Assembly (NCBI RefSeq): GCF_016406085.1
Contig: NZ_JAEHFJ010000005.1
Coordinates: forward strand, 1 to 64,000
DNA length: 64,000 nt
Source: Aureibaculum flavum
Lineage (GTDB): Bacteria; Bacteroidota; Bacteroidia; Flavobacteriales; Flavobacteriaceae
Direction: 5' to 3'
Part shown: piece by piece, positions 43,509 through 51,443 of the stretch
How the letters are laid out: the number at the start of each line of letters is the position of its first letter
Numbering within the stretch: position 1 is the stretch's first letter
The notes under the pieces: model-generated
Told to the model about the DNA's origin: nothing
The model's input: only the letters and a program-made list of their open reading frames with translations
Databases searched by the model: none
Made by a program: the position numbers and the translations under genes

Positions 43509-44501
43509 TTAAGAAAACTGATAATCACCAAATTGATGAATTACTTCATCAAAGATCTTAAAAACACCTTCTGAATCATCAGTAGTAACCATTTTTAATC
43601 GGTATTCTTTAAAGTGAGGAATGCCTTTGAAATAGTTTGTGTAATGACGTCTTGTTTCTACAATACCTAAGCGTTCACCTTTCCAATCGATAGCCATTTG
43701 TAAATGTCTACGGGCTATATCTACGCGATCTGCAATAGTTGGAGCTGGTAAATGTTCTCCTGTATTAAAAAAGTGCTTCACTTCTTTAAAAAACCAAGGA
43801 TAACCGATAGTTGCTCTACCAATCATAGCACCATCTAACCCATATTGGTCACGCATTTCCATAGCTTTTTCAGGTGAGTTTATATCTCCATTTCCAAAAA
43901 CGGGAATGTGCATTCTCGAGTTGTTTTTTACTTCTGCAATTGGTTTCCAATCGGCATCACCTTTATACATTTGGGCACGAGTTCTACCGTGAATTGAAAT
44001 TGCTTTGCAACCAACATCTTGCAAGCGTTCTGCAACTTCAACTATTTTAATAGAATTGTGATCCCAACCGAGTCTTGTTTTAACGGTAATTGGTAAGTGC
44101 GTTCTTTTAACCATAGCTTCAGTCAACTTTACCATTAAATCAATATCCTTTAAAATACCAGCACCTGCACCTTTACTTACTACCTTTTTTACCGGACAAC
44201 CAAAGTTGATATCAATAATATCAGGATTCGATTTCTCAACGATATCAATAGTCTGTAACATGCTTTCCAAATTTGCTCCAAAAATTTGAATACCAACAGG
44301 ACGTTCTTTTTCGTAAATATCTAACTTCATCATACTTTTTGCTGCATCACGAATCAAACCTTCACTAGAAATAAATTCAGTATATACAACATCAGCACCT
44401 TGTTCTTTGCATAATGCACGGAAAGGTGGGTCGCTTACATCTTCCATAGGAGCCAATAGTAATGGGAAGTCGGGAAGTTCTATGTTGTCTATTTTAACCA
44501 A
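43509..44501 (-). CDS. dusB: tRNA-dihydrouridine synthase DusB
   Basis: 330-residue flavoenzyme reducing uridine in tRNA. TIM-barrel motifs are visible: LLAPMEDVSDPPFRALCKE (about 15-33), DINFGCPVKKVVSKGAGAGI (about 97-116 with the catalytic cysteine), ITVKTRLGWDHNSIKI (about 137-152), ISIHGRTRAQMYKGDADW, and the FMN-phosphate site GNGDINSP and GAMIGRATIGYPWFF. The C-terminal helical tRNA-binding domain completes the usual length. It is a single gene with the shared terminator beyond its 3' end. Confidence 0.96.
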   Translation of the reverse strand: MVKIDNIELPDFPLLLAPMEDVSDPPFRALCKEQGADVVYTEFISSEGLIRDAAKSMMKLDIYEKERPVGIQIFGANLESMLQTIDIVEKSNPDIIDINFGCPVKKVVSKGAGAGILKDIDLMVKLTEAMVKRTHLPITVKTRLGWDHNSIKIVEVAERLQDVGCKAISIHGRTRAQMYKGDADWKPIAEVKNNSRMHIPVFGNGDINSPEKAMEMRDQYGLDGAMIGRATIGYPWFFKEVKHFFNTGEHLPAPTIADRVDIARRHLQMAIDWKGERLGIVETRRHYTNYFKGIPHFKEYRLKMVTTDDSEGVFKIFDEVIHQFGDYQFS

Positions 44502-44539
44502 ATGTTATTTTTGTGCAAAAATACATTTTTTCTAAGTAA

Positions 44540-44941
44540 CTAGAATTCTATTCTTTTAACTGCTATAAATCTATATACCCAAAGTCCGTAAAACCCTAAA
44601 AATAACTCGGCAACGGTACCAAAAATGTAAGCAAAAGTAGGTGTACCATCCATAAGAATACTTATAAGCCTTCCGAAACCTAACCCGAGCATAAATATTA
44701 TATTAGTAATGATGGCTATTTTTAAATAAGAGGATTTAAATATTCCGAGTATCCATAAAGTTGAAAACCCCAAATACAATCCCATAATGGCTTTAAATTG
44801 ATTGTGCTCATCAATAGTTTGTAAATGAATGTCAAAATTTAAACTGGGTTGAAATCCGTAAATAAATGCAACAGGAACAACAATACATACAGAAATGATC
44901 AAATGAATCTTAGTTATAAAATCATTTTTGGTTTTAATCAT
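44540..44941 (-). CDS. DUF4345-type four-helix membrane protein
   Basis: 133 residues from the ATG at 44941 (MIKTKNDFITKIHLIISVCI). An ATG ten codons upstream (44971) is in frame, but it lies inside the left arm of a strong hairpin at 44963-45007 that looks like the terminator of the preceding gene, so the shorter start is preferred. Four predicted helices, a loop with NFDIHLQTIDEHNQFKAIMG and a GFGRLISILMDG motif near the third helix fit the DUF4345 family. Function unknown. No operon partner. Confidence 0.75.
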   Translation of the reverse strand: MIKTKNDFITKIHLIISVCIVVPVAFIYGFQPSLNFDIHLQTIDEHNQFKAIMGLYLGFSTLWILGIFKSSYLKIAIITNIIFMLGLGFGRLISILMDGTPTFAYIFGTVAELFLGFYGLWVYRFIAVKRIEF

Positions 44942-44962
44942 GCCGTTGTGCGTTGTGTGAAA

Positions 44963-45007
44963 AGACCTCATAGATTAGACGCTTTTAAGTCAGAATCTGT
45001 GAGGTCT
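44963..45007 (-). terminator. Terminator-like hairpin downstream of the M28 peptidase gene
   Basis: AGACCTCA (44963-44970) plus AGATT (44972-44976) pair with AATCT (44994-44998) and TGAGGTCT (45000-45007), 13 pairs plus one G-U. Read on the minus strand it is followed by TTTT. It is 84 bp past the peptidase stop and covers an upstream ATG of the next gene. Confidence 0.65.
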
Positions 45008-45090
45008 ACTCATTTATAACGAAATTTTTTAGTTTTCCCTGATACTTAGTTGCTGCGTAATAGAGTCTTGATTCTTATTAATTATTTAAC

Positions 45091-46320
45091 TTAAAAAGTA
45101 ACTGGCTTTTCAATAGTTTTTCCGTTTCTTTCAATCTTCACAGTTGTGGTGTCACCTGCATTAAACTTTGACAATGCTTTCATATATCCCATCATATCAG
45201 TAATTGGGTTGTCACCCAATTGGATAACAACATCGCCTTTTTGTAAACCAGCTTTTTGTGCAGGTTTTTCTTCGCTAACTCCATCAATTCGCATTCCCTT
45301 ACCATCAAACATATAGTCAGGCACAACACCTAATGTTACTTTAAAACGCGGAGCTTCATCACTTTCATTTTTAGTTTTTCTAAAAGGTAATTTACCATTA
45401 TCATCAAGATCAGTAATAATGTTGAAAATATAATTAGATATAGTTTCCATACCTTTATAATTCAATTTATCTGAATCGTCAGCAGGTTTATGATAGTCTT
45501 CATGTTGACCGGTAAAGAAGTGTAAAACGGGTATGTCATTTAAATAGAATGATGTATGATCAGATGGACCTACGCCAGACTCTTTAAGAATGAGTTTGAA
45601 ATTTTCGTTATATGCATTTACAATATGCTTAAAAATAGGTGAAGTACCTACACCATAAATGGCTAATGCATTATCTTCTTTTAAACGGCCAACCATATCC
45701 ATATTAATCATGTAATTGACGGAGTCAAGATTTATGGTTGCATTTTTAACAAAATAATTGGAACCTAATAATCCCATTTCTTCACCAGAAAAGGTCATAA
45801 TTAAATAATTGTTTCCTGTATTTACTTTGGTTAGTTTTTCGGCTAAGTTTAGTAAAGTAGCTACACCACTGGCGTTATCATCGGCACCGTTGTGTATTAA
45901 TTTTTCTTTTCCTCTATACAAAGAGCCTTCTTGACCATAACCTAAATGATCGTGATGAGCACCAATAATAATGGTCTGCTTTGCATTGTTATTGATGTAT
46001 CCTAAAATGTTTCTTCCTGTAATAGCTTTGTTACTTGTAGTGTCTGAGAAGTTAACTTTTCCGTGAGGATGTGTTTTAGGCGTAAAAGTAAAGTCTTGGA
46101 AATAGCCATTATTTCCTTTAGGTTCTAAGCCAATTTCTTTAAATCGCATAGCAATATATTCGGTAGCTAGTTTTTCACCTTCTGAGCCAGTTGCTCTACC
46201 TTCTAGTTTGTCATCTGCAAGATAGACAACGTCTTTATGAATTTGAGATTCTGTTTGTGCATTGGTTTTGCCAACAGAAAGCAAAGTAAAAAAAGCAAAA
46301 ATTAATATCCGATTCATCAT
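45091..46320 (-). CDS. Secreted M28 family aminopeptidase with C-terminal PDZ domain
   Basis: 409 residues from the ATG at 46320, which starts a signal peptide MMNRILIFAFFTLLSVGKTN; an upstream start at 46416 would put 32 polar residues ahead of it. The zinc-peptidase domain (about 30-310) shows IIIGAHHDHLGYG, HNGADDNASGVAT, TFSGEEMGLLGS, NMDMVGR and GQHEDYHKPADDSDK, the complete M28 ligand set. A PDZ domain (about 325-409: AGLQKGDVVIQLGDNPITD) ends the protein. It probably trims peptides in the periplasm or outside. Divergent from the PD40 lipoprotein gene. Confidence 0.93.
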   Translation of the reverse strand: MMNRILIFAFFTLLSVGKTNAQTESQIHKDVVYLADDKLEGRATGSEGEKLATEYIAMRFKEIGLEPKGNNGYFQDFTFTPKTHPHGKVNFSDTTSNKAITGRNILGYINNNAKQTIIIGAHHDHLGYGQEGSLYRGKEKLIHNGADDNASGVATLLNLAEKLTKVNTGNNYLIMTFSGEEMGLLGSNYFVKNATINLDSVNYMINMDMVGRLKEDNALAIYGVGTSPIFKHIVNAYNENFKLILKESGVGPSDHTSFYLNDIPVLHFFTGQHEDYHKPADDSDKLNYKGMETISNYIFNIITDLDDNGKLPFRKTKNESDEAPRFKVTLGVVPDYMFDGKGMRIDGVSEEKPAQKAGLQKGDVVIQLGDNPITDMMGYMKALSKFNAGDTTTVKIERNGKTIEKPVTF

Positions 46321-46428
46321 AATAGTATTATTTTTGGTAAAATTACTAAATTTTGCCCTCATAAAGGGTTTAATCAAAATAGTAGACTCGCTATGTTTTA
46401 AGCGGTTAATATTCAAACAATTAAATTA

Positions 46429-47550
46429 ATGAAATTTATATTTACCATATTGCTAGTATTCGTTTTATTCGCATGTAAGACGCAAAACACAACTCAAGCA
46501 GTTGTAAAGAAAACAACAGAAACAGCACCTGTTTATGTTAATTCTGAAGGAAATTCTCTCGTGTTTCCGGAAGAAAAGCATTTTAAATCTTTGCGTCAAG
46601 TAACTTTTGGAGGTGATAATGCAGAAGCGTATTGGAGTTTTGATGATAAACAACTTGTTTTTCAATCTAATTATAAGAAATGGGGTGTTGAATGTGATCA
46701 AATGTTTTTAATGGATGCTGATGAAACGTTAGATAGTTTGGTTGCACCTCCATTATTAAGTACAGGAAAAGGGCGTACTACATGTGCCTATTTTTTGCCT
46801 GATAATAAAAGTATTGTTTACGCCTCTACACATTTAGGAGGTGAAGAATGCCCTGACGCTCCTTTACGTAAAGAAGGGAAATATGTGTGGCCAATTTATG
46901 ATACCTATGATATTTTTGTAGCCGATTTAGAAGGTAATATAACGAAACAATTAACTACTGAAAAAGGGTATGATGCCGAAGCTACAGTTTCTCCTAAAGG
47001 CGATAAAATTGTATTTACTTCAGATAGAAGTGGCGATTTGGAATTGTATACTATGAATATTGATGGTTCAGATGTAAAACAAATTACAGATCAATTGGGG
47101 TATGATGGAGGAGCTTTCTTTTCACCTGATGGAACAAAATTGATATTCCGTTCTTCAAGACCTAAAACCGAAAAAGAAATAAAAGAATATAAAGACTTAT
47201 TGGCAGATGGTCTGGTAATGCCTACAGAAATGGAATTGTATATCTGTAATGCTGACGGTTCTGAACTACGTCAATTAACTAATTTAGGTAATGCAAATTG
47301 GAGTCCATTTTTTCACCCTTCTGGTGAGAAAATTTTGTTTTCTTCGAACTTTGAAGCAGAACGAGGTTTCCCTTTTAATTTATATATGATTGACCTTGAC
47401 GGAAAAAACCTAACGAGAATTACACATGGAGAAACATTTGATGCGTTTCCAGTTTTTTCAAATGATGGTACAAAATTAATTTTTTCTTCTAATAGAAATA
47501 ATGGAGGTGGTAGAGATACCAACTTGTTTATTGCAGAATGGCAAGACTGA
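46429..47550 (+). CDS. PD40/TolB-like beta-propeller lipoprotein
   Basis: 373 residues. Signal peptide with lipobox FAC (Cys16). The mature part is a six-blade-type propeller built of PD40 (WD40-like) repeats: DAEATVSPKGDKIVFTSDRS, YDGGAFFSPDGTKLIFRSS, NWSPFFHPSGEKILFSSN and DAFPVFSNDGTKLIFSSNRN. The protein ends DTNLFIAEWQD. The final 11 codons form the first unit of a tandem array of 66-bp repeats that continues well beyond the stop codon. Relatives include TolB-like and PSCyt/DPP-propeller proteins; no peptidase domain follows. Function unknown. Confidence 0.92.
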   Translation: MKFIFTILLVFVLFACKTQNTTQAVVKKTTETAPVYVNSEGNSLVFPEEKHFKSLRQVTFGGDNAEAYWSFDDKQLVFQSNYKKWGVECDQMFLMDADETLDSLVAPPLLSTGKGRTTCAYFLPDNKSIVYASTHLGGEECPDAPLRKEGKYVWPIYDTYDIFVADLEGNITKQLTTEKGYDAEATVSPKGDKIVFTSDRSGDLELYTMNIDGSDVKQITDQLGYDGGAFFSPDGTKLIFRSSRPKTEKEIKEYKDLLADGLVMPTEMELYICNADGSELRQLTNLGNANWSPFFHPSGEKILFSSNFEAERGFPFNLYMIDLDGKNLTRITHGETFDAFPVFSNDGTKLIFSSNRNNGGGRDTNLFIAEWQD

Positions 47551-48079
47551 AAGGATTGACAATCTGAAATATAAAAAGTAAGATACCAACTTGTTTATTG
47601 CAGAATGGCAAGACTAAAAGGATTGGCATTGTGAAATATCTAAATTAGATACCAACTTGTTTATTGCAGAATGGCAAGACTGAAAGGATTGACATTGTGA
47701 AATATCTAAATTAGATACCAACTTGTTTATTGCAGAATGGCAAGACTAAAAGTATTGGTATTGTGAAATATCTAAAGTAGACACCAACTTGTTTATTGCA
47801 GAATGGCAAGACTAAAAGGATTGGCATTGTGAAATATCTAAATTAGATACCAACTTGTTTATTGCAGAATGGCAAGACTAAAAGGATTGGCATTGTGAAA
47901 TATCTAAATTAGATACCAACTTGTTTATTGCAGAATGGCAAGACTAAAAGGATTGGCATTGTGAAATATCTAAATTAGATACCAACTTGTTTATTGCAGA
48001 ATGGCAAGACTAAAAGGATTGGCATTGTGAAATATCTAAATTAGATACCAACCTGTTTATTGCAGAATGGCAGGATTGA
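47515..48079. repeat. Tandem array of nine copies of a 66-bp repeat carrying the 3' end of the upstream gene
   Basis: Copies start at 47515, 47582, 47648, 47714, 47780, 47846, 47912, 47978 and 48044; the step is 66 bp except the first, which is 67. Copy 1 is the real gene end. Copies 2, 6, 7 and 8 are identical, the others differ by 1-4 bases and copy 9 is partial (ends with its TGA at 48079). Each unit starts with the 11 codons DTNLFIAEWQD and a stop, then about 30 further bases. Unit junctions carry a palindrome TATCTAA-A-TTAGATA. No spacers differ between units, so it is not a CRISPR. Confidence 0.97.
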
Positions 48080-48137
48080 AAATGTTGATTTTTTTTGAGA
48101 TATAAAATGTATCGTGTTTTTTCTTAAAAAAAGTTGT

Positions 48138-48410
48138 TTAAAAAATCAGAAATTTTACGCCTATTATTATAATTAGGGATAAAAGCAGAATTATGATAAT
48201 GTTTTTAATCAATTCAGCTCTTTCTTCTTGTTTAATTTTATTCCTGATTTTCACTAATTGTTCTGGTGTTGCTTTTCTTTTCAATAATTCACCAAACTCA
48301 CCTTTCAATCCTTTTAAGGGCATACTTCGTCTATCAAAGTGAATTAACTCTTTTTTTCTTGAGTTATTTCTCAGTGAGATTATCATTGATTGAACTATTC
48401 CGAAACTCAT
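48138..48410 (-). CDS. Small membrane protein of unknown function
   Basis: 90 residues. The N-terminus reads MSFGIVQSMIISLRNNSRKK, which I recognise as a recurrent flavobacterial start. It continues with a basic, helical stretch (about 35-70, GEFGELLKRKATPEQLVKIR) and one C-terminal membrane helix (about 70-90, IIILLLSLIIIIGVKFLIF). A cytoplasmic basic domain anchored by a C-terminal helix is the simplest topology. Its terminator-less 3' end abuts the repeat array. Function unknown; expression not supported by a clear promoter. Confidence 0.7.
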   Translation of the reverse strand: MSFGIVQSMIISLRNNSRKKELIHFDRRSMPLKGLKGEFGELLKRKATPEQLVKIRNKIKQEERAELIKNIIIILLLSLIIIIGVKFLIF

Positions 48411-48614
48411 AAACTAATTTTTAAGATGACCTTGTATTGTTCACTGGAGGAATAATGATTTGAATAAATTTAGTGGTTAAGATAATAATAATCAATTTAT
48501 CAAGCAAATTTTAAATTTTATCCACTAGCTTTCAAAATTTGCATGTAAAAGAAATATTCTTATTAATATCTGTTTAATTATTTTCTACTTTATACGCTTA
48601 CCCTAAAAGAACGC

Positions 48615-48622
48615 TATCTTTG
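48615..48622 (+). promoter_or_regulatory. Candidate -7 box for the radical SAM gene, nearly abutting the start codon
   Basis: TATCTTTG ends 4 bp before the ATG at 48627, in the same TTTGCATTATG context as rbfA, so the message may be leaderless. No -33 TTG at 19 bp. Confidence 0.5.
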
Positions 48623-48626
48623 CATT

Positions 48627-50507
48627 ATGCAACCGAAATTACTTTTAGTAACGCCACCCTTTACTCAGCTAAATACTGCGTATCCTGCAACTGCCTATCT
48701 TAAGGGGTTTTTGGAGAAACATGAGGTGTCTGTTGAGCACTGTGATTTAAGCATTGAGCTCTTTACAGCTATTTTTACTAGTGATTTTTTGCGTTCTATT
48801 TTTCAGGAAGCCGAAGATTTGGAGAATTATCATTATCCCGAGCTTAGTAAAATGAAGGAACACTATATTTCTAGGGTTGATGTGGTTCTTAATTTTCTTC
48901 AAAAACAGGATATTGAGACTGCATATAAAATCTTAGAAGCTGGTTTTTTACCATCAGGGCATAGGTTAATGAAGGTGAATACTGAAATAAAATGGGAAGT
49001 TGGAGCAATCGGTATAATAGATAAAGCAAAGCATTTTGGTACACTTTTTATTGAAGAAATAGGAGATTTTATTCATGCAAACGTAGATGAGTTTTTTGCA
49101 TTTACGAAATATGCCGAGCAAATTGGAACTTCGGCAAGTAGCTTTAATCAATTAGATGATTTTTTGCAATATCAGCCTACGCTTATTGAAGATGAAATGA
49201 TGAATATTTTGGAAGATCAAATTAAAACGCATGATCCTAATCTGATCTGTTTTACAATTCCCTTTCCTGGAAATTTATTTGCGGCTCTGCGTTGTTCTCA
49301 GTTTATTAAACAGTTTTTTCCGGACATTCATGTTGCTTTTGGGGGAGGATATTGTAACACAGAGCTCCGTTCATTAGAAGATTCTAGAATTTTTCAATTT
49401 GTTGATTTTATCTCATTAGATGACGGTGAAGGTCCCTTGCTAAAGCTGGTTAATTACCTTGAAGGCAAAAGTGATATAAACGAATTGGAAAGAACGTTTG
49501 TGTTAGAAAAGAATCAAGTAATTTATAAGAATAAAATACCTAATACTATTTACCATCATAAAAATTTACCCGCACCTAACTACTCAGGATTGCCGTTTGA
49601 TAAATATGTTTCTTTTTTGGATGTAGTAAACCCGATGCATCGAATGTGGACAGATGCGAGATGGAATAAGTTAACTATTTCTCATGGATGTTATTGGAAA
49701 CAATGTTCGTTTTGTGATGTAAACCTAGATTATATAGGTAATTATCAAAACACAACGGCTATTGATTTAGTAGATAAAATTGAAAAAATAATTAAAGACA
49801 CAGGTATTACAGGTTTTCATTTTGTTGATGAAGCAGCTCCACCTAAAATGTTACGGGCTCTATCAATGAAATTGATAGAAAGAAACCTAAACATTACTTG
49901 GTGGACAAACATTCGTTTTGAAAAGACATTTGACGCTGAATTATGTCAATTAATGGCAAAATCAGGTTGTATTGCTGTAACTGGTGGGTTAGAAGTGGCT
50001 TCGGATAGGTTGTTGGTTAAGATGAAAAAGGGAGTTGATATTGCTCAAGTTACGAGAGTCACTCATAATTTTTCAGAACAAAATATTATGGTTCATGCAT
50101 ATCTTATGTATGGATTTCCTACTCAAAATGAGCAAGAAACCATTGATTCATTGGAAGTTGTACGACAATTGTTTGAAAAAAATTGTATTCAGTCTGCATT
50201 TTGGCACCAATTTACTACCACTATTCACAGTCCTATTGGTCAAAATCCTGAACAATTTGGAATAAAAATAACAGGACCTGTTTTTGAAGGGTTTGCTCAA
50301 AATGATTTATATCATCAGGATCCAGAGGGAACTGATCATCCTAAATATACAAAGGGATTGAACCTTGCATTAAATAATTATTTAAATAAGACAGGGTTTA
50401 AAGAAGATTTACAAACTTGGTTTGATTTTCCAATTCTTAAAACCAGTCATCCCGAAGACTTAATTAAAAGTTTTTTATTAAAAAGTAGCACTTTAAAACA
50501 CGTTTAG
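48627..50507 (+). CDS. B12-binding-type radical SAM protein
   Basis: 626 residues. An N-terminal B12-binding-like domain (about 1-280: LLLVTPPFTQLNTAYPATAY and HVAFGGGYCNTELRS) is followed by a radical SAM core (about 335-560) whose cluster motif is C-x4-C-x2-C, GCYWKQCSFCD (about 354-364), rather than the more common C-x3-C-x2-C. GFHFVDEAAPP (about 397-407) and GLEVASDRLL are later core strands. The B12 domain may or may not bind cobalamin. No precursor peptide or methyltransferase partner is seen beside it. Substrate unknown; C-methylation or a ring/sulfur reaction are possibilities. Confidence 0.88.
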   Translation: MQPKLLLVTPPFTQLNTAYPATAYLKGFLEKHEVSVEHCDLSIELFTAIFTSDFLRSIFQEAEDLENYHYPELSKMKEHYISRVDVVLNFLQKQDIETAYKILEAGFLPSGHRLMKVNTEIKWEVGAIGIIDKAKHFGTLFIEEIGDFIHANVDEFFAFTKYAEQIGTSASSFNQLDDFLQYQPTLIEDEMMNILEDQIKTHDPNLICFTIPFPGNLFAALRCSQFIKQFFPDIHVAFGGGYCNTELRSLEDSRIFQFVDFISLDDGEGPLLKLVNYLEGKSDINELERTFVLEKNQVIYKNKIPNTIYHHKNLPAPNYSGLPFDKYVSFLDVVNPMHRMWTDARWNKLTISHGCYWKQCSFCDVNLDYIGNYQNTTAIDLVDKIEKIIKDTGITGFHFVDEAAPPKMLRALSMKLIERNLNITWWTNIRFEKTFDAELCQLMAKSGCIAVTGGLEVASDRLLVKMKKGVDIAQVTRVTHNFSEQNIMVHAYLMYGFPTQNEQETIDSLEVVRQLFEKNCIQSAFWHQFTTTIHSPIGQNPEQFGIKITGPVFEGFAQNDLYHQDPEGTDHPKYTKGLNLALNNYLNKTGFKEDLQTWFDFPILKTSHPEDLIKSFLLKSSTLKHV

Positions 50508-50584
50508 TTATTTGATTAAAAGGGAAGTGTTTTAGTTTTACATAGCTCTATTGGCTAGTAATGTTAAGTAGTGTAAACTCATTT

Positions 50585-50632
50585 AACTACAATGACGGAA
50601 AACGACTTACGCCTTTTTCCGTCATTGTAGTT
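50585..50632. terminator. Long inverted repeat between converging genes
   Basis: A perfect 18-bp stem (50585-50602 and 50615-50632) with a 12-nt loop between the radical SAM gene and the minus-strand DnaJ gene. There is little T run, but the placement suits a bidirectional terminator. Confidence 0.7.
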
Positions 50633-50675
50633 GTATTATTAAAATATAAGAATTTACTTTATTGCAGATTCCTAG

Positions 50676-51122
50676 TTAAGCCATAACTGAAGCTTTCTTT
50701 GATTTTCTGTAAAGGAAAGAGTTGAAAATATTTCTTTTTCCAAAATTGTTTATTGATTTACTATTCACGAATTTGATGAATAGTTTACGATTGACTCCGA
50801 AATATTCATAAGTATTACCATCAGAAAAAGTAACTTCTAAAAGCATACTTTTATGTTGAAAATCTTCAACAGTTGAGGGTATAGTTATAGAATTATACTC
50901 TTCTAGGTTGCTTTCTTTGGTTTTTGGTGCTATACTTACTAGAAAATGATAAGCATCAATAATTTTTTGACTTTTTACTTCAGCCTCTAACTTTTTCTCA
51001 TCATCCTGGAATTTATCAGGATGCCAATTTTTTACTAAGCCTCTGTATGTCGTTTTAAGTTCTTTAAGGTCAATTTCTCCGTCTACCTCAAAAAGCTTTT
51101 TGTAATCATTAATACGTTTCAT
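50676..51122 (-). CDS. DnaJ-domain protein with a KTSC-like C-terminus
   Basis: 148 residues. The N-terminal J domain (1-70) shows LKTTYRGLVKNWHPDKFQDD with the HPD motif needed to stimulate DnaK. A KTSC-type domain follows (about 85-140: MLLEVTFSDGNTYEYFGVNR), a short beta-fold found in bacterial and phage proteins. No zinc-finger or C-terminal DnaJ peptide-binding domains are present, so it is a J-protein with a special target. It is a single gene. Combination of J and KTSC domains in a small protein is seen in flavobacteria. Confidence 0.85.
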   Translation of the reverse strand: MKRINDYKKLFEVDGEIDLKELKTTYRGLVKNWHPDKFQDDEKKLEAEVKSQKIIDAYHFLVSIAPKTKESNLEEYNSITIPSTVEDFQHKSMLLEVTFSDGNTYEYFGVNRKLFIKFVNSKSINNFGKRNIFNSFLYRKSKKASVMA

Positions 51123-51443
51123 TTATGTCATTTTCAAATTGGGTGCAAATCTATTCATATTATTTGATATACACAGTTAGTTTTTTTAGACTGCATATTT
51201 ATTTTTAAATTCGGTAAAATGACTGTAAAATAAGGTCTTTTGAGAGGTTTGTGAAAAAGGAATAGATTGCTAGTAGCAGGAGAGTGGTAATTTTAAGATA
51301 ACAATACAAAGCCAAAAACGCTTATATTCAACTTTCGATGTATACGTATAAGAAGGGAATGTATAGCGAAAAGAACCTTTGTTTAGGTCTTTTAATGGGT
51401 TTATGAAATACACTTAAACTAGCTTAATTTATACTATTTAGCA
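51123..51443. other. Intergenic stretch, little recognised
   Basis: Contains a candidate -7 box for the J-domain gene on the minus strand (CAAATCTA at 51146-51153, i.e. TAGATTTG). No open frame, hairpin or repeat of note was seen in the rest of it. Confidence 0.5.
51146..51153 (-). promoter_or_regulatory. Candidate -7 box for the DnaJ/KTSC gene
   Basis: TAGATTTG on the minus strand fits TAnnTTTG, 23 bp upstream of the ATG; no -33 TTG at the expected spacing. Confidence 0.45.

Noticed and set aside
47515-48079. CRISPR array or integron-like attC array
   Set aside because: The whole 66-bp unit is repeated without unique spacers, no cas or integrase gene is nearby, and the unit is coding-derived.
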